64,000 nucleotides of DNA, taken from assembly GCF_023822065.1 (NCBI RefSeq), contig NZ_CP084930.1, forward strand, positions 3,364,001 through 3,428,000. Reading direction: 5' to 3'. Positions 35,433 through 43,325 of this stretch are shown in pieces. The notes beneath the pieces are model-generated. The model did no database searches, was not told where the DNA came from, and worked only from the letters and a program-made list of their open reading frames with translations. Position 1 is the first letter of the stretch. Every line of letters begins with the position of its first letter. Position numbers and translations under genes: made by a program. This DNA comes from Sphingomonas morindae (GTDB lineage: Bacteria; Pseudomonadota; Alphaproteobacteria; Sphingomonadales; Sphingomonadaceae).

Positions 35433-36162
35433 TCATAGCTCGCGCCCGCCGGAAGGCGAACCGGAAGCGCTCGAAAAATGCTCGATCCGCTCGGTCCTGG
35501 AGACGAAGGTCCAGCGCTTCGTGCCGCCGGGCTCCGCTTCCAGTATACCGGCGATCCCAACCAGAGCGGCGGCCATCAGCGCCGACGCATCCCGGTCAGC
35601 GTGCCACAGAGCTCCGTCGCAATCGGATGCCACTTGTCGGCACCCAAGGCGCTGGGCCTGCATGGCAGCAACGTGCGCCGCCCGGCGCACCGAGGCCAAT
35701 GATCCGCGCACGCCCACTCCGACCAGCAGCGCACCGCCGGCCGCGATCGACATCACTCCCGGCAGCAGCAACGTCTCGCCGGGCCTCCCCCGGAAGACCT
35801 CCGCCACCCGCAGCTGACCGAGTCCCCCGGGCGGAGAGGCCTCCCAGGCCGTCCAGAAGCACCGATGCGCCGTCCCGGTCGCGAACGCAGGCGATGGCGA
35901 CATCGACCCGAAGCGACCAAAGATCCGATGCGACGACCTCGATGGCGCAGCCGTGGATGCGGCCGATCAAGTGGGCCTGCCCCCCGGACGACGCGTCACC
36001 AAGCATGCGATCGCCTACCCATTCGACCCCGTCTCCGCCGATCATGCGCAGGTCATCACAGGTCAGCCTCCGCGACTTGGACGAAGGGTGCGCGGTTTGG
36101 ACGCATGTGCGACACAACGGGGCGGTGCTTGGCTCCGCGCTTCCAGCCTGCGTCCCGTGCAT
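35433..36162 (-). pseudogene. M17-N-like protein, copy 2, with a +1 frameshift
   Basis: Two frames together reproduce the copy-1 protein. The first reads MIGGDGVEW, GRIHGCAIEVVASDLW, LRVDVAIACVRDRDG and VLLDGLGGL. The second continues GLGQLRVAEVFRGRPGETLLL, GGALLVGVGV, ASVRRAAHVAAMQAQ. The break is one extra base in a run of five C/G at 35824-35828. The true start within the first frame is uncertain. The frameshift may be real decay or a homopolymer assembly error. Confidence 0.75.
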
Positions 36163-36210
36163 CTACCCTGCCGGCGGCAGAGGCTCGTCCTCGCCAGAGA
36201 TGAGGAGCCG

Positions 36211-36525
36211 ATGATGGGGTTCAGGTGCGGACACGTCAGCGATGCCACGGTGCGAACCGTCACCCCCAGCGCGCGCGGCTGCGAGGAGTGCCTGAGGATC
36301 GGCAGCCCGTGGGTGCATCTGCGGCTCTGCCGCGAATGCGGTCACGTCGGATGCTGCGACGACTCGCCGCATCGGCACGCGCGAGGGCACTTCGAGCGGA
36401 CCGGCCATCCCATCATCGAAGGCTACGACCCACCCGAAGGCTGGGGCTGGTGCTATGTCGACGAGGTGGCGCTCCGCCTTCCGGACAGGACGCCGCAGCT
36501 CGGGCCAATACCGCGCTTCGTCTGA
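36211..36525 (+). CDS. UBP-type zinc-finger protein
   Basis: A 104-residue protein that is essentially one ZnF-UBP domain: CEECLRIGSPWVHLRLCREC followed by GHVGCCDDSPHRHARGHFE and HPIIEGY. The Cys/His ligand order C-x2-C, C-x2-C, C, H, H, H is complete. The ATG at 36211 follows GAGGAG. In eukaryotes this fold binds the ubiquitin C-terminus; stand-alone bacterial versions are common in proteobacteria and actinobacteria, but their ligand is unknown. It is divergent from the M17-N/NarL cassette. Confidence 0.88.
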   Translation: MMGFRCGHVSDATVRTVTPSARGCEECLRIGSPWVHLRLCRECGHVGCCDDSPHRHARGHFERTGHPIIEGYDPPEGWGWCYVDEVALRLPDRTPQLGPIPRFV

Positions 36526-36576
36526 CCACGGCTCGAGAAGTGCGGAGCCGCCTGGGAGCGACCCCGCACCCGAGCG

Positions 36577-37707
36577 TCATGCGGCCGCCGACACCCCTGC
36601 GCCGAGCATGGGATAGTCGACGTAGCCCCGTGCGGTCCCGCCAAAGAAGCTGGCAGGATCGGGCGTGTTCAGTCCAGCGTTCCGCGCGAAGCGCGCTGGC
36701 AGATCCGGGTTGGCGATGAACAGCTTACCGAAGGCGATCACGTCGCCGCGCCCCTCTGCCAGCGCCCGCTCGGCGGTCGCGCGGGTGTATCCTCCAGCGA
36801 GCATCAGCACGCCGGCGAACCGTTCGCGCATGATGCGGACCATGCCGTCCCAGCGCGGATCCCAATCGGCATCGGTGTCGATGCCGAGCGTGGAGGGCTC
36901 CACGACGTGGAGGTAGGCGAGTCCCCGCCCGTTCAGCTCCTCGGCGATCCTGCCGAAGGTCTCCTCCGGGGTGTCGTCACCCATGCCCATGAAACGTCCC
37001 ATTGGGGTGAGCCGGACCGCCACGCGCGAGGCGCCGACCGCTGACGTGACCGCGTCCACCACCTCCAACAGCAGACGGATGCGATTGCCGATCGAACCGC
37101 CGTAGCGGTCGGTGCGGATGTTGCTGGCGGAGTTGATGAATTGATCGAGCAGGTAGCCGTTCGCGGCATGGATCTCGACACCGTCCACGCCGGCGGCGAT
37201 GGCATTGCGCGCAGCCTGGGCGTAGTCCGCGACGATCCGCTCGATGCCGTCGACGGTGAGCGCCTGCGGAACGGGCACCTCGGCCCACACGCCTTCACCC
37301 TGCTCGTCGATGATGAAGGTCTTGCCGGGCACCGGCAGCGCGCTCGGGGCGACCGGCAGCGCGCCATTCGGCTGGAAGACGGGATGAGATATGCGGCCGA
37401 CGTGCCACAGCTGCATGAAGATGCGGCCACTTTCGGCGTGCACCGCGTCGGCGACCCTGCGCCAGCCGGCGATTTGGGCCTCGTCGTGAATGCCCGGCGT
37501 CCAGGCGTAGCCCTGTCCCTGCTGGGAGATCTGGGTCGCCTCGGTGATGATGAGCGCCGCGCCGGCGCGCTGGCGATAGTATTCCACCGCCGTGTCCGTG
37601 GGCACGTTGCCGGGACCCGCACGGGAACGGGTGAGCGGCGCCATGGCGATGCGGTGGGGTAGCGTCATATTACCGACGCTGATCGGATCGAATAGAGACG
37701 AGAGCAT
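36577..37707 (-). CDS. Old Yellow Enzyme-family alkene reductase (NemA-like)
   Basis: A 376-residue FMN enzyme. FMN- and substrate-site motifs are visible: MAPLTRSRAGPGNVPT, LWHVGRISHP, GVEIHAANGYLLDQFIN with the His/Asn pair (HAAN), NIRTDRYGGSIGNR, and the Arg near GGYTRATAERAL. It reduces activated C=C bonds (enones, nitroesters, maleimides) with NADPH. Start at ATG 37707. A frameshifted LysR gene follows upstream on the same strand. Confidence 0.95.
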   Translation of the reverse strand: MLSSLFDPISVGNMTLPHRIAMAPLTRSRAGPGNVPTDTAVEYYRQRAGAALIITEATQISQQGQGYAWTPGIHDEAQIAGWRRVADAVHAESGRIFMQLWHVGRISHPVFQPNGALPVAPSALPVPGKTFIIDEQGEGVWAEVPVPQALTVDGIERIVADYAQAARNAIAAGVDGVEIHAANGYLLDQFINSASNIRTDRYGGSIGNRIRLLLEVVDAVTSAVGASRVAVRLTPMGRFMGMGDDTPEETFGRIAEELNGRGLAYLHVVEPSTLGIDTDADWDPRWDGMVRIMRERFAGVLMLAGGYTRATAERALAEGRGDVIAFGKLFIANPDLPARFARNAGLNTPDPASFFGGTARGYVDYPMLGAGVSAAA

Positions 37708-37900
37708 TTTTGTTCCTCCTGCGGGTTACCGCCGCGTTGATGCGTGACCGCCTGCCGCTCGTATTGTCGTGTGCTCGCGAAGCTGGGAGAACCGGATCGC
37801 GTCGGAAATCACCGTTGCGTCGGACGCAACGGCGTATGACCCGTCAGCCGCGGGCAGCGTCCTCCACTATTCGCCCGCCTGAAGCTCAAATCCACCCTCG

Positions 37901-38820
37901 TCATCTCCACGGTCCTCGTTCGAAGCGAGCTGAGAGATGTTCGATGAAGGCCCGAACCCTCGCGGAGCTGCGTCGATCGGGTTGGAAGAGTGCGAACACG
38001 CCCGCCGGTGAGGCGCCCTCCGGAACCACCCTGCCGATCTCCGCGCGCGAGCCGGCGAGCACCTGGATCAACCGTCCTGCCGCCAGATCTTCCCCCACGA
38101 GCCATGTGGGAAGGAGGACCAGGCCCACGCCCGCGACTGCGGCACTCCTCAGCGTCTCGGAATCGGTGCTCGTCAGCGGTCCACGCACACGCACAAGCTC
38201 CTCGGCTCCTTCGTGCTCGAAGCGCCAGGCGCGGTCGCCATCACCGTAGACGAAGGTGAGACACGGGCGGTCGACAAGATCTGAGGGTTGCTCGGGCGCG
38301 CCGAAGCGCTCGACATACTGCGGGCTGGCACATACGACTCGGCGAGGGCCGCCCAGGCGTCTGGCCACCAAGGTCGAAGACGGAAGGCTGCCGAGCCTGA
38401 TCGCGACGTCGATCCGCTCCTCCACCATGTTGACGATCCTGTCCGTGGTTACGAGTTCGAGTTCCACCTCCGGGCAGGCGCGCAGGAACCCGGGTAAGAT
38501 CGGCGCGACGTGGAGACGCGCGAAGGCGACCGGCAGACTCACCCGCAACAGTCCCCGCGGCGCTCCATCGCGATCGCCGACGCTGCGTCCGGCATCCGCC
38601 ACGTCCGCTAGGATGCGGCGTGCGCGCTCCAGATAGTCCTCGCCCGCGGGCGTAAGCGTCAGTCCGCGTGTCGAGCGGTTGAGGAGCGACGCGCCAATGT
38701 TCGCCTCCAGCGCGTCGACCTGCCGGGTCAGGGACGAGGTGGCGACCCCCGCCTTGCGCGCGGCCGCCGCGAAGCCGCCGCTGCGGCGACGGCCACGAAG
38801 GCCTCCATGGCGGCGAACAT
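37901..38820 (-). pseudogene. LysR-family regulator broken by a one-base deletion in the HTH
   Basis: The start MFAAMEAFVAVAAA is encoded from ATG 38820. One base is then missing near 38775-38785, where the expected GGF would follow AAA. The rest of the HTH (FAAAARKAGVATSSLTRQV), the linker and the whole effector domain (LLRVSLPVAFARLHV, VDVAIRLGSLPSS, GVGLVLLPTWLVGED) read in the second frame down to 37901. Everything else is intact, so either very recent inactivation or a sequencing error is likely. It belongs to the CrgA-like subgroup, like the regulator at 28020. Confidence 0.82.
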
Positions 38821-38918
38821 GTCCAAATCCCTAAATTCTCCATCTTCATACCGAGATCATCGTGCACCGCGCCCGTCCGGCCGATGCGGCGGTCTGCTCA
38901 TCAGACCTCGTTGAGTCA

Positions 38919-38950
38919 GCAGCGCCGCGACGGGGCGGTCGCGGCGCTGC
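38919..38950. terminator. 13-bp perfect hairpin
   Basis: 38919-38931 and 38938-38950 are exact inverted copies with a 6-base loop. The hairpin lies about 80 bases after the stop of the minus-strand hydrolase at 39031 and before the LysR gene. There is no T tract, but the stem is very GC-rich, so it is a probable transcription barrier. Confidence 0.55.
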
Positions 38951-39030
38951 GCTCGGCGGTCGTGGCGAGGGGCGAGGTCGACGACCGCTCGGGAACTGCG
39001 CCGGCGGGGACCGGAGCGCAGACGGGGACC

Positions 39031-39852
39031 TCAGCTTCGCAGGAACGCCAGCAGATCAGCGTTGTAGCGGTCCTTGTGCGTGGTCGTGAGCGCGTGCGGA
39101 GCGCCCTCGTATACCTTCAGTTCGGAATGCGGAATGAGGCGATGCGCCTGCTGGGCGGTGGGGGCGATCGGCACCACCTGGTCGGCGTCCCCGTGGATGA
39201 TTAGCGTCGGCATGGTGAACGCCGCCATGTCGGGCCGGAAGTTCGATTCCGAGAAGGCGCCGACGCAGTCGTAGGTGCCCTTGATCCCGCTCGTCAGGGC
39301 GATCTGCAGCGTCTGCCTGAGGATGCCGTCCGACACCACGCCGGGGTTCTTGTTGGTGCCGTAAAAAAGCGCGTTGAAGTCATCGAGGAACTGCGGACGG
39401 TCCTTCAGCAGACCTTCGCGGATGCCGTCGAAAATTTCGGGCGGCGCCCCGTCGGGATTGTCGTTCGCCTTCATGAAGAACGGCGTGACCGCCGACGTGA
39501 GGCAGGCCTTCGTCACGCGGGCGCCGCTGTAGCGCGAGATGTAGCGCGCAACGTCGCCGCCGCCCATCGAGAAGCCGACCAGCGCGACGTCCTCGACCCC
39601 CGCCGTCTCGAGCACCAGCGCGATGTCGTCGGCGAAGGTGTCATAGTCGTAGCCGCTCCAGGGCTGGCTGGATCGGCCGAAGCCGCGCCGATCGTGCGCC
39701 AGGACGCGGAAGCCCTGTGCGCCGAAGAACATCATCTGCTGCTCCCACATGTCGGCGCTGAGCGGCCAACCGTGGCTGAAGAAAATGGCCGGGCCACTGC
39801 CCCAGTCCTTGTAGTAGATTTCGGCACCATCCTTGGCAGTGACGTAGGGCAT
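39031..39852 (-). CDS. haloperoxidase-like (non-heme chloroperoxidase) alpha/beta hydrolase, paralogue 1
   Basis: A 273-residue serine hydrolase: YYKDWGSGPAIFFSHGWPLSADMW (oxyanion HG), DRRGFGRSSQPW, nucleophile elbow VGFSMGGGD (Ser in SMGGG), acid in HGDADQVVP, and His in GAPHALTTTH. The frame is open upstream, but the ATG at 39852 gives the family start MPYVTAKDG. It is divergent from the FixJ-like regulator at 39933. Paralogues occur at 47754 and 60507. Family members perhydrolyse carboxylic acids or hydrolyse esters and lactones; the substrate is unknown. Confidence 0.93.
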   Translation of the reverse strand: MPYVTAKDGAEIYYKDWGSGPAIFFSHGWPLSADMWEQQMMFFGAQGFRVLAHDRRGFGRSSQPWSGYDYDTFADDIALVLETAGVEDVALVGFSMGGGDVARYISRYSGARVTKACLTSAVTPFFMKANDNPDGAPPEIFDGIREGLLKDRPQFLDDFNALFYGTNKNPGVVSDGILRQTLQIALTSGIKGTYDCVGAFSESNFRPDMAAFTMPTLIIHGDADQVVPIAPTAQQAHRLIPHSELKVYEGAPHALTTTHKDRYNADLLAFLRS

Positions 39853-39932
39853 TGGTAAAACTCCTGGGCGAGGCACGTGAACGATCGCGAGCCATGACCA
39901 CCTCCTGGACTTCACAAGCAATCGAGGATTGT

Positions 39933-40589
39933 ATGGACGGCACCCGTTTTGCGCGATCGGCACCGGAGGACGAGGCGAGCGCAACGAGCGCCCCTCTCGT
40001 CATCATTGTCGACGACGACCCGCTCGTGCGCTCGGCGCTGGACAGCTTGTTCCGCTCGGTCGGCTTCGCCACCCGCACCCATGCCAACGCTCGCGAGGCG
40101 CTCGAGGTGGAAGCAGACGGTCGCCTCGCCTGTGTGGTGACCGACGTGCGTATGCCCGAGGTCGGCGGCTTCGAGTTTCAGTCTGCGCTGACCGCTCGCG
40201 GCTCCATCCTGCCGGTGGTCTTCATGACCGGACACGGCGACATTCCGATGAGCGTTCGCGCTATGAAGGCCGGCGCGGTGGACTTCCTGAGCAAGCCCTT
40301 TCGCGACCAGGACATGCTCGATGCGGTGAACGCGGCCATGGAGCGTGCAAGAGAGGACCGCGCGTCAAGCCGGGATGCCGCGGATGCGCAGGCTCGGTAC
40401 GACGCGCTGACGCCTCGCGAACGCGAGGTGATGGCCGGCGTCGTGCGTGGCCTCCTCAACAAGCAGATCGCCGGCGAGCTCGGCATCGCAGAGATCACGG
40501 TCAAGCTGCACCGTTCGAGCCTGATGCGGAAGCTCGGGGTCCGCCGGGTTCCGGATCTCGTCCGCCTGGCCGACCAGCTCGGAGGCTGA
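39933..40589 (+). CDS. FixJ-family response regulator
   Basis: A 218-residue regulator. The receiver has VDDDPLVRSALDSLF, phospho-acceptor Asp71 in VVTDVRMPEVGG, MTGHGDIPMSVRAMKAGAVDFLSKPF, and the C-terminal LuxR HTH has LTPREREVMAGVVRGLLNKQIAGELG and AEITVKLHRSSLMRKLG. The ATG at 39933 with GAGG upstream is preferred over in-frame 39852/39894. It lies beside a receiver-only protein and a FixL-like kinase, so the three probably form one phosphorelay. Confidence 0.93.
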   Translation: MDGTRFARSAPEDEASATSAPLVIIVDDDPLVRSALDSLFRSVGFATRTHANAREALEVEADGRLACVVTDVRMPEVGGFEFQSALTARGSILPVVFMTGHGDIPMSVRAMKAGAVDFLSKPFRDQDMLDAVNAAMERAREDRASSRDAADAQARYDALTPREREVMAGVVRGLLNKQIAGELGIAEITVKLHRSSLMRKLGVRRVPDLVRLADQLGG

Positions 40590-40644
40590 CGCCGACACAC
40601 CTAAACCATGGTATAGCCTCGCCATGCCGGGGAGCGCATCCTAG

Positions 40645-41064
40645 GTGGGTGGGATGATGCGCACCGCGCCTGGCGACCCGACTCCGGTCGGAGGTCTTGT
40701 CGCCATCGTCGATGACGAGCAGCTCGTGCGCTCGGCGACGTCCAGCCTCCTTCGCTCGCTCGGCTTCGAGTGCCGGATGTTCGACTCCGCAGAGGCGCTG
40801 CTCGCACAGGATCTCTGCTCGTTTGCCTGCGTGCTGAGCGACATCCAGATGCCGGGCATGTCCGGCGTGGGGCTCGCCCAGCGCATCGTCGAGCGCAGCG
40901 ACCATCCGCCCGTGGTTCTGATGAGCGCATACCCGAACGAGCAGGCGCTGGATCTTCGCGACCGGCGCGTCATCGCCGCTCTACTGGACAAGCCCGTCGA
41001 CAGCGACTTGCTCCACCTGACCATCGCCGACGCCGTCCGCAACGCTCGGACCAGCGCCGGCTAA
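40645..41064 (+). CDS. receiver-only response regulator (FixJ-type)
   Basis: 139 residues forming a single receiver domain: AIVDDEQLVRSATSSLLRSLG, phospho-acceptor Asp66 in VLSDIQMPGMSG, and Lys in ALLDKPVDSDLL. There is no output domain, so it is a likely phosphate sink or relay component. The GTG at 40645 or the ATG pair at 40654-40657 could be the start. Its last 84 bases overlap tail-to-tail with the kinase gene on the other strand. Confidence 0.88.
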   Translation: MGGMMRTAPGDPTPVGGLVAIVDDEQLVRSATSSLLRSLGFECRMFDSAEALLAQDLCSFACVLSDIQMPGMSGVGLAQRIVERSDHPPVVLMSAYPNEQALDLRDRRVIAALLDKPVDSDLLHLTIADAVRNARTSAG

Positions 41065-42633
41065 AGGCAACCGCACCTCCACGAGAGCGCCACCACCGGG
41101 CGCGCGTCCCAGCGCGATCGAGCCGCCGTGCCGCTCGACGGTCGTCCTGCTGATCGAGAGGCCCAGCCCCATTCCGGCAGGCTTTGTAGTGTAGAAGCTG
41201 CCGAACACCTTCTCCTCGGCATCTTCCCAGCCCGGGCCACGATCCGCCACCCTCACCAGCGCCGTCGCGCCGTCCTCCACGTCGATCTTGACGGTAACGG
41301 TGCGGCATTCGGGAGGCACCTCCGCCATGGCCTGGATTGCGTTGGTGACTAGATTGACGAACACCTGCTTGAGCAGGATGCGGTCCCCGCTAACCGCGAG
41401 GTCGCGCCAGCGCCCCCGCATCAGCACCAGCCGTGTCGATGTCTCCGCGGCGTCCGCCCGCATCAGCGTCACCGTGGTGGATAGAAGTTCGCCCAAATCG
41501 ATGTCGGCTGACCGGATCCGGGCGTTGCCGACCAGCGACCGCACTCGGTGCATGACGGTCCTCGCGTGGCCAATTGCCTGGGAGAGGCCGGTCAGCGCCG
41601 CCATCGCCTCGTGCATGTCCGGGGGCATGCGCGCCATCCAGCGGCGCGCCGCGTCGGCGTAGCTGTGGATCGCCGACAGGGGCTGGTTCAGCTCGTGCGC
41701 GATCGACGCGGACATCGCCGCGAGCGCGCCCGAGCGCTGCGCCTCGGCCAACTCCTCGCGCGTGCGCAGCACCTGCGCCTCGAGCGCCTTGCGGTCGGTG
41801 ACGTCGAGAATGCTGCCGGGCACCTTGTCGAGGCAGGCCTCCGGTCCGAGGCTGAAGGTAACGAAGATGTCGCGGCGGGAACCCGCTAGCGTGTACACCG
41901 TCGTCTCCGTCTCGAAGAGGGATCGCCGCTCATCGAGCGCGACGATGCAGTCCGCGAAGCTCTCGTCCGTCTCGGGCAGCAGTTCGCTCAATCGGGAGTG
42001 GAAGGCTTCTTTCGAGGGCACCCCCATCAACGCCAGCCCGGTCGCGTTCACGTCGGTGATGCGGACGAGTCGCCGCATTTCCGCCACGAACTCGGGATGC
42101 TCCACCACGTAGCGTCTCAGATCCTCCACACCGCTCGCGCGCAACCTGCTGATCGCGTCCACCACCTCCGTGAAGTCGTGCTCCCATATCGCGGAGGCGA
42201 GCGTGTCGAAGATGCTGCGGTAGCGACGCTCGCCGCGCTCCACCGCCGAACTCATGGCCTGCGTGCGGAGCAGCAGCAACGTCATGACGAGGAGGACGAC
42301 GAGGCTGATACCGAGATGAGCGAACGCGAGCGGAGGCGCCCCCCGAGCCTGGAAGATCAGGAAGCCGGCTATGGCAAGACCGGCGCAGGCAGTCGACCAG
42401 CCCAGGACGGCACGGCGCCGGCCGCCGCCGCCGCTCGCCGCAATCAGCGGCACCAGCACGTAGAGGCCGGCGACGGCGAGATCGTCACGCGTGAACGCGT
42501 CAAGGCAGAAGATCGCACACGCGAGCAGGGCGGCCCCGGCACTCTGTGGCCGATCGAACAGGTTCAATTCGAGACGACGCGTCCGCTCCGGACGGGAGCG
42601 GGAGGCTGCTGAGAGGACAGGCCCGCGTGACAT
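40981..42633 (-). CDS. FixL-like membrane histidine kinase with PAS domain
   Basis: 550 residues. Four or so N-terminal TM helices (SAGAALLACAIFCLDAF through VVLLVMTLLLLRTQ) precede a PAS region (RYRSIFDTLASAIWEHDF, DVNATGLALMGV), and the FixL-type HisKA has His313 in SIAHELNQPLSAIHSYADAA. The HATPase_c domain has LVTNAIQAMAEV and GMGLGLSISRTTVERHGG. There is no heme-binding PAS His that I can identify, so oxygen sensing is not implied. The final 27 residues after the ATPase domain are antisense to the receiver gene and may be a late addition. The likely partners are the two FixJ-type proteins just described. Confidence 0.92.
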   Translation of the reverse strand: MSRGPVLSAASRSRPERTRRLELNLFDRPQSAGAALLACAIFCLDAFTRDDLAVAGLYVLVPLIAASGGGGRRRAVLGWSTACAGLAIAGFLIFQARGAPPLAFAHLGISLVVLLVMTLLLLRTQAMSSAVERGERRYRSIFDTLASAIWEHDFTEVVDAISRLRASGVEDLRRYVVEHPEFVAEMRRLVRITDVNATGLALMGVPSKEAFHSRLSELLPETDESFADCIVALDERRSLFETETTVYTLAGSRRDIFVTFSLGPEACLDKVPGSILDVTDRKALEAQVLRTREELAEAQRSGALAAMSASIAHELNQPLSAIHSYADAARRWMARMPPDMHEAMAALTGLSQAIGHARTVMHRVRSLVGNARIRSADIDLGELLSTTVTLMRADAAETSTRLVLMRGRWRDLAVSGDRILLKQVFVNLVTNAIQAMAEVPPECRTVTVKIDVEDGATALVRVADRGPGWEDAEEKVFGSFYTTKPAGMGLGLSISRTTVERHGGSIALGRAPGGGALVEVRLPLAGAGPSVADGVGDGQVEQVAVDGLVQ

Positions 42634-42731
42634 GCGGGCAGTCTACACCGCCTTGCGACCTCCACAGCCCCCGATGGAGTCCGCCGCCGACACCCGAAAG
42701 GGTGGCCGGGACGGAACAGGCGACTCGACGC

Positions 42732-43313
42732 TCACGGCCGCCCTCCCTGACCGCCCGGCACCGGAACCGCAAAGCCATTGAGGGTCATCGACACGAAGCA
42801 GTAGTGCCCGACGAGGTAGATCAGCTCGTTCGTCCCGGCCTGACCGAACCTCCCCTGCGCCTGCGCGTAGAGCGGGTCTGGCAACTCGCCACCGCGCAGC
42901 AGCGCCTTCGCGACGTCGTGCGCTGCCGCCTCGTCGTCGTCGAGATCCTCCGGCCGCTCGCCGGCCGCGAGGGTGGCAATCTGCCGGTCGGTCATGCCGT
43001 GCGCGGCGCCAGCGACCGCGCCATGGGCGTAGATCTCGTAGGCCGCCCCAAAGTGCGCGCCAACAACGAGAATCGCCACCTGTCGCGCCGCATCCGGGAT
43101 TCGGCGGGCCCGGGTCATTGCCTGCGTCACCGTCCAGAAGGCGGCGCCCAGTTCGGGATCGTGAAGCCAGGCGTTCCACGGCCCGAGCATGGCGCCGTCC
43201 TCGCGGTGCGTGACAAAGCCGCAATACTTAGCCGCGACGCCCTTCCTCATTTCGTTGAAGAGCGGCCTCTGCTCGGCGGTGAGATCGTCGGGCGCAATGG
43301 GCGGAAGTCGCAT
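42732..43313 (-). CDS. carboxymuconolactone-decarboxylase-family protein
   Basis: A 193-residue all-helical protein with the CMD/AhpD core (RQVAILVVGAHFGAAYEIYAHGAVA, ATLAAGERPEDLDDDEAAAHDVA, NELIYLVGHYCFVSMTLNGF). The AhpD CxxC pair is absent (GAHFG at that place), so it is not an alkylhydroperoxidase and may be a decarboxylase or structural homologue. It follows the fusion oxidoreductase gene by 12 bases and is the last gene of the operon starting at 47645. Confidence 0.85.
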   Translation of the reverse strand: MRLPPIAPDDLTAEQRPLFNEMRKGVAAKYCGFVTHREDGAMLGPWNAWLHDPELGAAFWTVTQAMTRARRIPDAARQVAILVVGAHFGAAYEIYAHGAVAGAAHGMTDRQIATLAAGERPEDLDDDEAAAHDVAKALLRGGELPDPLYAQAQGRFGQAGTNELIYLVGHYCFVSMTLNGFAVPVPGGQGGRP

Positions 43314-43325
43314 GTGAACTCTCCA

